Below, piece by piece: positions 51,951 to 59,973 of a DNA stretch of 64,000 nt. Positions within the stretch are counted from its first letter, which is position 1; each line of letters starts with the position of its first letter. The stretch lies in contig NZ_FRCD01000002.1 in the NCBI RefSeq assembly GCF_900142785.1, forward strand, positions 62,001 to 126,000, in the 5' to 3' direction. The stretch comes from Chryseobacterium carnipullorum (GTDB lineage Bacteria; Bacteroidota; Bacteroidia; Flavobacteriales; Weeksellaceae). The position numbers and the translations under genes were made by a program. Under the pieces are notes generated by a model. It saw nothing but the letters and a program-made list of their open reading frames with translations, did not search any database and was not told the DNA's origin.

Positions 51951-53242
51951 GTAATAGTCAGAACTTTCTCTGTGTGTTTTGTTGCCATAAATCTGCGATC
52001 CTGCCTGAAAGGAATGATTCCCAAAACGGAATTATCACAGTCCGTTAAAATCCAGATTTTTTGTCTCACTAAAATAGATATTTTTTCGTCCCTAAAAAAC
52101 TTAGAAACCTTCTTTTTGCCTGAAAAACCTGTAGGATAAAACTCATCACCATCCTTTTGTCTCCTAAGTCGTAGCGGAAAGTGTAATTTTTCAACATCAA
52201 AATCCCATTCAAAATCCTTATTGATTTTTTCAATATTATTTTCCAGATTAATGACGATTTGGTTTTCGGAAGAATCAAATTTATCAATCAGAAGAATGTC
52301 GTTTGGCGTTTCTTTTTCTGCTTTTTTGTGTATGAAAATTAATTCGTCACGATCAACAACCAATTGATACTCTTTTGAGTAAAAATAGCTTCCGTTTTCT
52401 GCCGTAAATATTTTTGGAATTTCTTCCTCCTGATGGAATCCATATTTCTTTAAGATCTCAAACTGTACGAAAGCACTTTCCTTATGCAGCTTTTCTTTTG
52501 ATAAGATTTTATGTTCGGGGTTAAATACGATCAGTTTATTTTCAATCTCTTCAATCTGTTTCTGTACAAAATCTTTGGTCTGGTTAAGATACAAAGAGCT
52601 TTTTTTGAAGTTTTCCAGAAATTGGTCATTCGTTTCTAAAAGTTTTGGAACGATTTCATTTCTGATCTTATTTCTTAGATAGTCACTCTTTTTATTGGAA
52701 AGGTCTTCCCGGAAATCAATCCTGTTTTCTTCGGCATATTCATATATTTCCTTTTTTGAAAAGTTTAAGAGTGGTCGGAGAATATTATGGGTTTCTGCAG
52801 GAATTCCACTCAGTCCGTTGATGCCTGAAGCTTTGGAAAGATTGATGATAAACGTTTCCAGCTGATCATTCAGATGATGCGCAGTAACAAGGAATTCCAG
52901 GTTTTGCTGCTCCTGAATTTCTCTGAAAAAATGATAGCGAAGTTCCCTTGCCCACAGCTGAATAGAGTTTTCCGGTTTTTTATCTTTTTCTGAAACTTCA
53001 TACAGATGAAATTGAATATGATTTTTCTCACAAAAATCCTGAACCGTTTTTTGATCCAGATCCGAATCTTTTCCCCGGAGTTTATAATTGATATGAGCTA
53101 CCTGATACATCAGCCCTAAATCCTGAAATAGAGAGGCTAAAACCATAGAGTCAGCACCTCCGCTTACGGCAAGAAGATAGTGGTGGTTTTCCGGGTTCCG
53201 GACAAGGTTTTCAAGCTGATTTTTAAAACTGAATTTTTCCAA
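51947..53242 (-). CDS. tilS: tRNA(Ile)-lysidine synthase
   Basis: 431 residues. The PP-loop ATP site is VSGGADSMVLA (residues 26-36), followed by HHLNDQLETFIINLSKASG and the C-terminal substrate-binding domain ending with FRDEKISILVRQKIWILTD. TilS converts C34 of the AUA-reading tRNA-Ile to lysidine, an essential step. A -7 box lies 27 bases upstream. It overlaps the sigma-factor gene by 4 bases. Confidence 0.95.
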   Translation of the reverse strand: MEKFSFKNQLENLVRNPENHHYLLAVSGGADSMVLASLFQDLGLMYQVAHINYKLRGKDSDLDQKTVQDFCEKNHIQFHLYEVSEKDKKPENSIQLWARELRYHFFREIQEQQNLEFLVTAHHLNDQLETFIINLSKASGINGLSGIPAETHNILRPLLNFSKKEIYEYAEENRIDFREDLSNKKSDYLRNKIRNEIVPKLLETNDQFLENFKKSSLYLNQTKDFVQKQIEEIENKLIVFNPEHKILSKEKLHKESAFVQFEILKKYGFHQEEEIPKIFTAENGSYFYSKEYQLVVDRDELIFIHKKAEKETPNDILLIDKFDSSENQIVINLENNIEKINKDFEWDFDVEKLHFPLRLRRQKDGDEFYPTGFSGKKKVSKFFRDEKISILVRQKIWILTDCDNSVLGIIPFRQDRRFMATKHTEKVLTIT

Positions 53243-53268
53243 AATGTCTGCTGAGGATTTCTTTTATG

Positions 53269-53276
53269 CAAAGATA
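53269..53276 (-). promoter_or_regulatory. -7 box TATCTTTG of tilS
   Basis: Minus-strand TATCTTTG lies 27 bases before the tilS ATG, in the 90-base divergent gap. Confidence 0.6.
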
Positions 53277-53302
53277 ATCCATAAAATTCAATTCAATTTT
53301 CC

Positions 53303-53310
53303 TAACTTTG
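53303..53310 (+). promoter_or_regulatory. -7 box TAACTTTG of the OmpA lipoprotein
   Basis: Plus-strand TAACTTTG lies 23 bases before the ATG at 53333. Confidence 0.65.
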
Positions 53311-53332
53311 ATTCGTCTAAAAATGATTACTT

Positions 53333-54166
53333 ATGAAGATTATTAAAATTTTAGGAGTTTCTGCAATGGCGTTGGGACTGACCTCTTGTGTCAGCAAAAA
53401 GCAATATGACGCTTTAAGCTCAAACTATAAGCAGTGTATTGAAAATATTGGAGAAAGACAAAGAGAGATCCAGGATTTAAAATCTCAGAATTCTGCCTTG
53501 TCAGGGGAGAATAATCTTTTAAAAAGCCAGCATGATGCTTTGAAATCATCTTTGGATGCCTGTCTTTCCAATACAGGTAAAAGTTCAGCGAATATTGACA
53601 AATTGGTGGGAGAGATCAATGCTTCCAATTCATATATCAAGCAGCTGATTTCAAACAATGCTAAAAATGACAGTCTGAACATGGCATTATCTAATAAGCT
53701 GAAAAGATCGTTGGATAACGTTACAGATGATGATGTACAGGTAAAAGTACTGAAAGGAGTGGTTATGATTTCACTTTCAGATAAAATGCTATATAAGACA
53801 GGAGATTACAATGTTCTACCTGCTGCTCAGGAAGTATTAGGAAAAGTAGCTAAAGTAATCAATGATTACGATAAATATTCTGTACTGATTGAAGGGAATA
53901 CGGATAATGCACCTTTAAGTTCTCCAAATCTGCCAAGAGACAACTGGGATCTTTCTGCATTGAGAGGAACTTCCATTGCTAAAGTTTTGCAAACTCAATT
54001 TGGGGTAGATCCGGCAAGAATTACAGCTGGAGGACGCTCAGAATACAATCCTAAGGCAACCAACATGAGTGTTTCAGGAAGAGCGGAAAACAGAAGAACG
54101 GAGATCATCATTATGCCTAAGCTTGATGAGTTCATGAAACTGATGGATATTGCTCCTAAAAAATAA
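53333..54166 (+). CDS. OmpA-family lipoprotein with coiled coil
   Basis: 277 residues. The lipobox GLTSC gives a lipid-attached Cys at about residue 19. Residues 25-110 are heptad-like coiled coil (QKQYDALSSNYKQC-type, RQREIQDLKSQNSAL). Residues 150-270 are the OmpA/Pal peptidoglycan-binding domain: NVLPAAQEVLGKVA, IEGNTDNAPL, LRGTSIAKVLQ and SGRAENRRTEIIIMP. It should tie the outer membrane to peptidoglycan. It is divergent from tilS and shares the bidirectional terminator at 54188-54219 with the small gene at 54226-54381. Confidence 0.93.
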   Translation: MKIIKILGVSAMALGLTSCVSKKQYDALSSNYKQCIENIGERQREIQDLKSQNSALSGENNLLKSQHDALKSSLDACLSNTGKSSANIDKLVGEINASNSYIKQLISNNAKNDSLNMALSNKLKRSLDNVTDDDVQVKVLKGVVMISLSDKMLYKTGDYNVLPAAQEVLGKVAKVINDYDKYSVLIEGNTDNAPLSSPNLPRDNWDLSALRGTSIAKVLQTQFGVDPARITAGGRSEYNPKATNMSVSGRAENRRTEIIIMPKLDEFMKLMDIAPKK

Positions 54167-54187
54167 TCAGAGCATAACAACGATAAA

Positions 54188-54219
54188 AAATAAATCCCGA
54201 AGTCATTCGGGATTTATTT
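54188..54219. terminator. Bidirectional terminator after the OmpA gene
   Basis: A 14-bp perfect stem AAATAAATCCCGAA/TTCGGGATTTATTT with a 4-base loop and A/T runs on both sides. It can end both the OmpA gene and the convergent small gene that stops at 54226. Confidence 0.9.
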
Positions 54220-54225
54220 TTTTAA

Positions 54226-54381
54226 TCAAATTAATTCTTCTTTTTTCAATAATGAAATAATTCGTTGAAAAAATGAGTTGGATATTTCGGTCTTAGTTTT
54301 CTTAGACGAAGAATCCGCCTTGCCTTTCGGCCCTGCGGTCTTCTGATTCTCTGTGTTAATTAGTTTTCCCCCTGCATTCAT
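54226..54381 (-). CDS. Candidate small gene, 51 residues, unknown function
   Basis: A short frame from the ATG at 54381, opening MNAGGKLINTENQKTAGPKG. Its N-terminal 30 residues are basic and Ser/Gly/Lys-rich, and the last 20 residues (SFFQRIISLLKKEEL) could form an amphipathic helix. A minus-strand TACATTTG box at 54420-54427 lies 39 bases upstream, and the terminator at 54188-54219 begins 7 bases after the stop, so it has all parts of a transcription unit. I do not recognise a family. It may be a small regulatory or membrane-active protein, or a chance frame. Confidence 0.5.
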   Translation of the reverse strand: MNAGGKLINTENQKTAGPKGKADSSSKKTKTEISNSFFQRIISLLKKEELI

Positions 54382-54419
54382 TTTCTTTTTTTCTTAGTGT
54401 TTTTACCCCTTGTTCTCTG

Positions 54420-54427
54420 CAAATGTA
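54420..54427 (-). promoter_or_regulatory. -7 box TACATTTG of the small gene
   Basis: Minus-strand TACATTTG lies 39 bases before the ATG at 54381. A TTTG at 54443-54446 lies 15 bases farther upstream, slightly too close for the -33 rule. Confidence 0.5.
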
Positions 54428-54711
54428 TAACTATGCTCAACACAAACATATCCGTATTTTCACGGTATTTTATATCGTGGTTTTCCCGGAGTGATGAGTC
54501 AATAGATACTTAATATTTCAACTTTAAGGCAAAATATAGCTGTTCATGCATGATTTTACCCAAATAATACTGGGAATTTCTTCATCTTCAAATCAAAAAA
54601 CACTACCTAAAGTATAGCATGAGAGTTCAATACACTTCTGTTAAATTTAATGAGTGTTAATAGTTTTTTTATGAATTCTATTATTTATTTTAAAAGAATG
54701 TTTATATTTAA
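54428..54711. other. Gene-free stretch between the two small genes
   Basis: Very AT-rich. The longest plus-strand frame is 23 codons (54546). An imperfect inverted repeat CACGGTA/TATCGTG lies at about 54460-54479. I see no exact -7 box for the peptide gene at 54788. Confidence 0.4.
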
Positions 54712-54742
54712 ATCTCTGTAAAGAGATATAAAATACAGAGAT
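54712..54742 (+). promoter_or_regulatory. Competing hairpins in the leader of the peptide gene
   Basis: ATCTCTGTA (54712-54720) pairs perfectly with TACAGAGAT (54734-54742). ATCTCT (54712-54717) can pair instead with AGAGAT (54722-54727) around a GTAA loop, and GAGAT (54723-54727) can pair with ATCTC (54741-54745). The structures exclude one another. They lie 46-76 bases before the ATG at 54788. Confidence 0.45.
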
Positions 54743-54787
54743 CTCCGAAAATCTTAAAGAGTAGGAAATTAATACTAAACTAAAAAT

Positions 54788-54940
54788 ATGAAAAATTTAA
54801 AAAAACTTTCAAGAGGACAAATGAAAAATGTACAGGGTGCTGTGGGCTATTGCAACCCACAGATTATTTGTCGTGTGACTAAAGACTGTTGTCCGGGTTG
54901 GGTATGTGGTACACCAGGTGAGTACTGTATCGCCTTATAA
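54788..54940 (+). CDS. Bacteriocin-like small cysteine-rich peptide
   Basis: 50 residues. The N-terminus MKNLKKLSRGQMKNVQGA looks like the leader of the bacteriocin-like peptides common in Chryseobacterium (LKKLSREELKxxxGG type), with GA in place of the double glycine. The core from residue 19 has six cysteines (22, 28, 34, 35, 40, 47) and ends EYCIAL, enough for three disulfides or for modification. No processing peptidase-transporter, radical SAM or cyclase gene is adjacent. The gene has a structured leader and its own terminator. The role is unproven; antimicrobial activity is inference from the leader. Confidence 0.82.
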   Translation: MKNLKKLSRGQMKNVQGAVGYCNPQIICRVTKDCCPGWVCGTPGEYCIAL

Positions 54941-54961
54941 TGGACAAGAAGAACAAGCTGG

Positions 54962-54995
54962 AAAAAAGGAGGGAAATTGATTTCTCTCCTTTTTT
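54962..54995 (+). terminator. Terminator of the bacteriocin-like gene
   Basis: AAAAAAGGAGGGAAAT pairs with ATTTCTCTCCTTTTTT with one G-T pair, and the T run is on the plus strand. It starts 21 bases after the stop. Confidence 0.82.
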
Positions 54996-55045
54996 ATGAG
55001 ATGCCGGATAGAAATAATGGATTCAAAAAGGAATTTTAAAATTAT

Positions 55046-55053
55046 TAAATTTG
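55046..55053 (+). promoter_or_regulatory. -7 box TAAATTTG of the O-methyltransferase
   Basis: Plus-strand TAAATTTG lies 17 bases before the ATG at 55070. Confidence 0.65.
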
Positions 55054-55069
55054 TTTAAATTAAAATTTT

Positions 55070-55717
55070 ATGAGCTTTTTTGAAGAAAAAAATCCTGAAA
55101 TGGACAGGTATCTGGAAACCCATGCTTCCTCAGAACCTGAAATTCTAAAAAAACTGAGAAGAGAAACCTACCAGAAGACTACACAGCCACACATGATATC
55201 CGGATATCAGCAAGGCAGGCTTCTCACCATTGTTTCGCAAATGTTGCAGCCTAAAAATGTGCTGGAGATAGGAACTTTTACAGGCTATGCCACACTTTGC
55301 CTAACATCGGGACTTGCTAAAGACGGTAAAATAACAACATTGGATGTCAATGAAGATCTTGCTTATCTGCCGAAAAAATATTTTGAAGAAAGTGAATATG
55401 CCACACAGATTGATTTTAAGCTTCAGGATGCCAAGGAATTTTTAAAAGAAACTGATCAGATTTTTGATCTTGTTTTTATCGATGCCGACAAAGAAAATTA
55501 TGCTGAATATTTCAGACTGATCAAGCCCAGAACGCAATCAGGTTCAGTAGTTCTTTTTGATAATGTTTTATGGTACGGGAAAATACTGGAAGAAAATCCA
55601 AAACAGAAATCTACACAGGTGATTCAGGAACTGAATGATTTGATCGCAAAAGACGATGATTTTGAAAATCTTATTTTACCTTTGCGTGATGGAGTGAATT
55701 TTCTGAGAAGGAAATAA
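55070..55717 (+). CDS. Class I SAM-dependent O-methyltransferase (caffeoyl-CoA/catechol type)
   Basis: 215 residues. The SAM motif is VLEIGTFTGYATLCL, followed by TTLDVNEDL. The metal-binding residues of this family are in VFIDADKENYAEYF and LFDNVLWYGK. The length is typical. Members methylate hydroxyls of small aromatic or catechol-like compounds with a divalent metal; the natural substrate here is unknown. It follows the bacteriocin-like gene by 129 bases but has its own -7 box, so a joint role with the peptide is not supported. Confidence 0.9.
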   Translation: MSFFEEKNPEMDRYLETHASSEPEILKKLRRETYQKTTQPHMISGYQQGRLLTIVSQMLQPKNVLEIGTFTGYATLCLTSGLAKDGKITTLDVNEDLAYLPKKYFEESEYATQIDFKLQDAKEFLKETDQIFDLVFIDADKENYAEYFRLIKPRTQSGSVVLFDNVLWYGKILEENPKQKSTQVIQELNDLIAKDDDFENLILPLRDGVNFLRRK

Positions 55718-55757
55718 GACAGGAGACAACAGATAAGAGACACCGTTTGCAGGTAAA

Positions 55758-55790
55758 TCTGATATCTGTGGTCTGAAATCTATCATCTAA
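55758..55790. repeat. Degenerate TCTAA-type repeat
   Basis: TCTGATATCTGTGGTCTGAA followed by ATCTATCATCTAA resembles the repeats at 31595 and 61778. It fills the gap before the NlpC/P60 gene. Confidence 0.45.
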
Positions 55791-55796
55791 AAAATT

Positions 55797-56513
55797 ATGA
55801 ATAAAGGAATTTGTAACGTTACAGTAGCACCGGTCCGCGCAGAGAATTCTGACAAGGCGGAAATTGTTACGGAAATGTTGTTTGGCGAAAGTGCAGATAT
55901 TTTGGAAGTGAATAAAAACTGGACCAAAATAAAAATGCATTATGATGGATATGAGGGTTGGATAGATACCAAACAGCTAAGACTTGTAACAGAAGAGGAT
56001 CTGGCCAGAAGAAAAGTTACCGTAGTTACTGAAGATTTTTCTTCAGTATTGATGAAAGACGGAAAAACCCTTCTTTCAATGGGTTCTGAAGTGGAATTTC
56101 CGGTAGTGGCTTCGAGAAGAAGTCATGATCTCCGTGAAAGCATTGCTTTAGCAGCGAAAGAATTTCTTAATGTGCCTTATCTGTGGGGTGGTAAAAGCTT
56201 TTTTGCTATAGATTGCTCAGGTTTCACCCAGCTGGTCTACAAAATTCATGATATAAAATTACCCAGAGATACCTACCAGCAGGCAGAAATTGGCGTTCCC
56301 CTGACGTTTGTTGAAGAGAGCCAGCCCGGAGATTTAGCATTCTTTGAAAATCCTGAGGGAAAAATTATTCATGTAGGAATTATGCTGGATAACCAAAGAA
56401 TCATTCATGCTTCAGGAAAAGTAAGAATAGATATCCTGGATTCTACAGGGATTTTTAACAAAGAAATGAACAAGCATACCCATAAACTGAGAGTGATCAA
56501 AAACTTACTCTAG
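55797..56513 (+). CDS. NlpC/P60 (C40) peptidase with SH3-like domains
   Basis: 238 residues. The N-terminal part (to about 115) is SH3-like: CNVTVAPVRAEN, WTKIKMHYDGYEGWIDTK. The C40 catalytic domain has Cys in FAIDCSGFTQLVY, His in IIHVGIML and a third polar residue in RIIHASGKVRI. Such enzymes cut peptide stems of peptidoglycan between D-Glu and the diamino acid. No signal peptide is evident, so it may act on imported muropeptides, as YkfC does. It begins a plus-strand run to waaA. Confidence 0.9.
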   Translation: MNKGICNVTVAPVRAENSDKAEIVTEMLFGESADILEVNKNWTKIKMHYDGYEGWIDTKQLRLVTEEDLARRKVTVVTEDFSSVLMKDGKTLLSMGSEVEFPVVASRRSHDLRESIALAAKEFLNVPYLWGGKSFFAIDCSGFTQLVYKIHDIKLPRDTYQQAEIGVPLTFVEESQPGDLAFFENPEGKIIHVGIMLDNQRIIHASGKVRIDILDSTGIFNKEMNKHTHKLRVIKNLL

Positions 56514-56530
56514 TCTAAAATACAGTCGGA

Positions 56531-56998
56531 ATGGAGAATATTATTTTTACAATTTTTGATATTTTTAATTTCGGATTATTGGTTTTTTTCTGGTGGTTTA
56601 CGCTGAAGCATTACAAAACCCTTCCTGAAAGAATTCCCGTACATTTTGATTTTGATGGAAAGGCCGATAATTTTGGGAGCAAGAGATATTCTTTTTTGAC
56701 CCCGATTCTTGGAACCGCTTTGTATTGTATGTTCATCTACTCATTAAAACATCCTGAAACAGCTAATTTTCCTGTAGAGATCACAGACCAAAACAGAGAT
56801 ATCCAGTTCTTGATCATGAATACATTTCTGAGATGGTTATTTACACTGATTATCCTTATTTTTATGAATGGCCAGGATTATGCGTTCAGATATTCCTCTG
56901 ATGAAAGTGTTAAACCTAAAATTCCTTTACCGACGGCTATTTTATCAGTGATTGTAAGCCTGATCGTTGTTCTTATTTTTGTAGCGATATTCAAATGA
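56531..56998 (+). CDS. DUF1648-type membrane protein
   Basis: 155 residues with about four membrane helices (near 8-25, 55-72, 93-110, 130-152). The segment LPERIPVHFDFDGKADNFGSK, split across residues 32-52, is the DUF1648 signature, found in SdpI-like immunity and other small membrane proteins. The function is not known here. It lies 17 bases after the peptidase and overlaps the cupin gene by 4 bases. Confidence 0.8.
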   Translation: MENIIFTIFDIFNFGLLVFFWWFTLKHYKTLPERIPVHFDFDGKADNFGSKRYSFLTPILGTALYCMFIYSLKHPETANFPVEITDQNRDIQFLIMNTFLRWLFTLIILIFMNGQDYAFRYSSDESVKPKIPLPTAILSVIVSLIVVLIFVAIFK

Positions 56999-57339
56999 TA
57001 CATTCCAAAGATAATTCAAAGCATTATAGCTGGGGAGACGGCTGTGACAGTTGGATCTTGAATGATTCCACCAGTCTTTCTGTGAAACAGGAAAGAATGC
57101 CTGCAGGAGCGGCTGAGAAACTACACTTCCATGAAACAGCAGAACAGGTATTCTATATTTTAAAAGGAGAAGCTAGATTTGATATTAACGATGAAAAGTT
57201 TTCAGTAAAGGCAGGAGAAAGTATTTCCGTTAAGCCTCAATCAATACATTTTGTAGCCAACGAATCTCCTGATGAAGTGGAATTTCTTGTCATTTCCAGC
57301 CCTTCTACCCATAATGATCGAATTGAAATTGAAAAATAA
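56995..57339 (+). CDS. Small cupin-domain protein
   Basis: 114 residues, a single cupin barrel. Metal-binding residues are seen in KLHFHETAEQVFYILKGEA (HxH...E) and the late His in KPQSIHFVAN. Small cupins of this type bind sugars or act as isomerases or sensors, and the ligand cannot be assigned. The ATG overlaps the DUF1648 stop, and waaA follows 5 bases later, so it is part of the same operon. Confidence 0.88.
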   Translation: MIHSKDNSKHYSWGDGCDSWILNDSTSLSVKQERMPAGAAEKLHFHETAEQVFYILKGEARFDINDEKFSVKAGESISVKPQSIHFVANESPDEVEFLVISSPSTHNDRIEIEK

Positions 57340-57344
57340 TTAAG

Positions 57345-58577
57345 ATGTCCTTTCTATACAACCTATTTATCCGCCTTCTCATTTTCGGAATGAAAGCATT
57401 TTCCTTGTTTAATGATAAAACTAAAAAAGGAGTTGAAGGAAGGAAACAATCTTTAGATCAAGTAAAAGCTGCGTTTTCGCCATCTGATAAGGTGATCTGG
57501 ATGCACGCTGCCAGCCTTGGAGAATATGAGCAGGGACTTCCGGTTTTAGAAAAACTTAAAGAAAAATATCCGGATCATAAGATTCTGGTGACTTTCTTTT
57601 CTCCATCAGGCTATGAAAATGTTATCAAGAAAAAGCATATTGCTGATGTGATCTGTTATCTTCCTTTCGATAAAAAAAGTACGGTAAAAGAATTTATTTC
57701 TCAGTTTAATACCGAATTATTTTTTACTGTTAAGTACGATTACTGGTATCATCTTCTGGCTGAGCTTAAAATTCGTGGTGCTAAAATCTATGTGATTTCT
57801 GCCTTGTTTTATGAAAGGCAAGCCTTTTTTACCTCTTATGGAAAATGGTTTGTAAAGCAGCTTAAAAAAAATGTAGACTGGTTTTTTCACCAGACAGAAT
57901 TTTCTTTTGCCTTGGCTAAAAGTGTGGGACTGAGTCATTCTTCAGTCACAGGAGATACAAGATTTGACAGGGTAAAACAGCTGAGATCCCTTGATAATCA
58001 AGTTGAATATATTTCAGAGTTTAAGAAAGATCATCAAACGATAGTTTTCGGCAGTTCCTGGCAGGCAGAGGAGAAAATGGCAACAGCTATTGCACAGAAG
58101 AGCAGAGCAGTAAAGATCATTATGGCTCCTCATGATCTGAAAAGAGTAGTACACCTGAAACAGATTTTTCCTGATGCTTTATTATACAGTGAAATTAAAA
58201 ATAGTAAGTCTCAGAATCTGAGTGCTCAATTTTTGATCATCGACAGCATAGGTTTACTTTCAAAGCTTTATTCTTATGCAGATATAGCCGTTGTAGGCGG
58301 AGGTTTTCACGATGCAGGATTACACAATATCCTGGAGGCGGCAACATTCAGTGTACCGGTGATCTTTGGAAATCATTACAGAAAAAATCCTGAGGCAGAC
58401 GACCTGATTGCAGCCAATGGAGGTAAATCCTTTACCGAAGAATATGCAGCAGCAGATTTCGTTTCGTTTCTTCTTGATCATCAGGAAGAGTTAAAAGAAA
58501 TGTCTCATAATGCCGGGAAATTTGTTAATGAAAAACCTGATGCTGCCCATCTGATTCTTCAGAAAATTTTATCTTAA
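57345..58577 (+). CDS. waaA: 3-Deoxy-D-manno-octulosonic acid (Kdo) transferase
   Basis: 410 residues, GT30 family. A short N-terminal hydrophobic segment anchors it to the inner membrane. The acceptor domain has WMHAASLGEYEQGLPVLE and TFFSPSGYENV; the donor domain has FGSSWQAEEKM and VVGGGFHDAGLHNILEAA. It adds Kdo to the lipid A precursor from CMP-Kdo. It is the last gene of the plus-strand run. Its 3' end overlaps the convergent unknown gene by 9 bases, with no hairpin between them. Confidence 0.95.
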   Translation: MSFLYNLFIRLLIFGMKAFSLFNDKTKKGVEGRKQSLDQVKAAFSPSDKVIWMHAASLGEYEQGLPVLEKLKEKYPDHKILVTFFSPSGYENVIKKKHIADVICYLPFDKKSTVKEFISQFNTELFFTVKYDYWYHLLAELKIRGAKIYVISALFYERQAFFTSYGKWFVKQLKKNVDWFFHQTEFSFALAKSVGLSHSSVTGDTRFDRVKQLRSLDNQVEYISEFKKDHQTIVFGSSWQAEEKMATAIAQKSRAVKIIMAPHDLKRVVHLKQIFPDALLYSEIKNSKSQNLSAQFLIIDSIGLLSKLYSYADIAVVGGGFHDAGLHNILEAATFSVPVIFGNHYRKNPEADDLIAANGGKSFTEEYAAADFVSFLLDHQEELKEMSHNAGKFVNEKPDAAHLILQKILS

Positions 58578-59195
58578 AAATCCCTGACTTTTGATATCTT
58601 TAATGATTTGGTCTATGTCATCCGGAATGTTTTCAGAGTCAAGCCAGTTCATATCCAGACCATTATTGATGCACAGTTTTTGCAGATAGTGATTTTCAGA
58701 AATTTTGGTTTGAGTTTCTCTTAAAAGTTCATCAATTTCCATCCAGTAATCCTCGTCAAGCTTTTTTGTTAATACCAGTGCTCTGAATATTTTATTAATG
58801 ATATAGATATAGAGTTTATAAACATTGTCGAATCGCTGTTTGCTGAAATCGCTGTTGGAATCTAAAATTCTGTTCACCAGCAAAAGATTCAGCGAAACCT
58901 CTCCGAATTTATCTGTTGTTATTTTGATATGCTCTGTAATTTCTGCACTCAACTTTCGGATTATAGTAAGGAAATATTTTGCATTTCCCACATATTTTGA
59001 AGCCAGAACAACCTGTTCAGCAACATTCTCTTCCATTGCATTTCGTTTATCATCGGTCGTCTCCTGATCGATCAGTTCAAAATACAGTTTTTTAGACAAA
59101 AGCTTATCCTTTTTCAGGAGCCTGAAAATAAGACGGTCTTTTTCTACATTGGAAAATGCACTCAATGCTGCTTTAAACTCTTTAGAGTACTCCAT
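58569..59195 (-). CDS. Conserved-looking protein of unknown function
   Basis: 208 residues, strongly helical and charged, without signal peptide or membrane segment. Visible stretches are FKAALSAFSNVEKDRLIFRLL and DEDYWMEIDELLRETQTK. I do not recognise the family, although I recall similar flavobacterial proteins wrongly named as dUTP hydrolases. The ATG overlaps the stop of the upstream GT2 gene (TAATG), so it is translated with it. It overlaps waaA tail to tail. Confidence 0.8.
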   Translation of the reverse strand: MEYSKEFKAALSAFSNVEKDRLIFRLLKKDKLLSKKLYFELIDQETTDDKRNAMEENVAEQVVLASKYVGNAKYFLTIIRKLSAEITEHIKITTDKFGEVSLNLLLVNRILDSNSDFSKQRFDNVYKLYIYIINKIFRALVLTKKLDEDYWMEIDELLRETQTKISENHYLQKLCINNGLDMNWLDSENIPDDIDQIIKDIKSQGFLR

Positions 59196-59950
59196 TAATT
59201 GAATATTTTAGAATATTTTAGAAATCCGTTGAGAGCCCAATTGCCAGTATAATAAAGAGATTTTAAAGTAGAAAATCCCATAAAATCTTTATACACCAGG
59301 TATTGGTCTTTAATGATGTTTTTTTTCTTTCGTGAAACACTGTTTTCCCGCATCCTGTACTTGGCCATTGTCTTTTTGATAGGCATTCCTTCCGGAACTA
59401 CTTTTAAGAGGTTCAGCCACATGACATGGTCTTCACGCTTGCTTTTTACGGGGAATAAAAATTTCCCTACCCTTTTAGTGTCATACATCGTAGAAACCGG
59501 GGCCAGTCTGCAGGTCTTCAGAAGATTGGAGAAGGTAACCACCTTGTCTGCCAGGAAATCCTTTAAAACAGGCTGCAACTGCTCATTACATCTTGAATAA
59601 TTACAATAGACCAGCTCTGCATGGTTTTCCTCCATATAATCCGTCATGGTTTCGAGATATTCAGGATACCAGAAATCATCAGAATCAAGAAATGCAATGT
59701 ATCGTCCCGTTGCTCTTTCAAGGCTATTGTTCCTTGCATTTCCGGCACCGCCGTTTTTTTCAAGAACGTTCAGCTTTATTCTGGGGTCGTTGTATTTCCT
59801 TATGATATCCACTGTATTGTCTTTGGAAAGATCATCAGTGATCAGCCATTCCCAGTTTTCATAGGTTTGGTTGAGAACAGATTGTATCGTTTCTTCAATG
59901 AATTCAGCAGAATTGTAGCAGGGAGTGATGATGGAGACCAGGTCTTTCAT
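59195..59950 (-). CDS. Family 2 glycosyltransferase
   Basis: 251 residues, GT-A fold. LVSIITPCYNSAEFIEETIQ, LITDDLSKDNTVDII and the metal-site IAFLDSDDFWYPEYLE are the GT2 marks. The C-terminal part (YRMRENSVSRKKKN) is common in O-antigen and capsule transferases. It lies 23 bases after an acyltransferase gene and overlaps the unknown gene 58569-59195, so the three form an operon, probably for modification of a surface glycan. Confidence 0.9.
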   Translation of the reverse strand: MKDLVSIITPCYNSAEFIEETIQSVLNQTYENWEWLITDDLSKDNTVDIIRKYNDPRIKLNVLEKNGGAGNARNNSLERATGRYIAFLDSDDFWYPEYLETMTDYMEENHAELVYCNYSRCNEQLQPVLKDFLADKVVTFSNLLKTCRLAPVSTMYDTKRVGKFLFPVKSKREDHVMWLNLLKVVPEGMPIKKTMAKYRMRENSVSRKKKNIIKDQYLVYKDFMGFSTLKSLYYTGNWALNGFLKYSKIFN

Positions 59951-59973
59951 TTATGTTTTTACTGGGTGTAAAA

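Noticed and set aside
54546..54617. 23-codon plus-strand frame between the two small genes
   Set aside because: Too short, no promoter box, and composition is like the AT-rich background.
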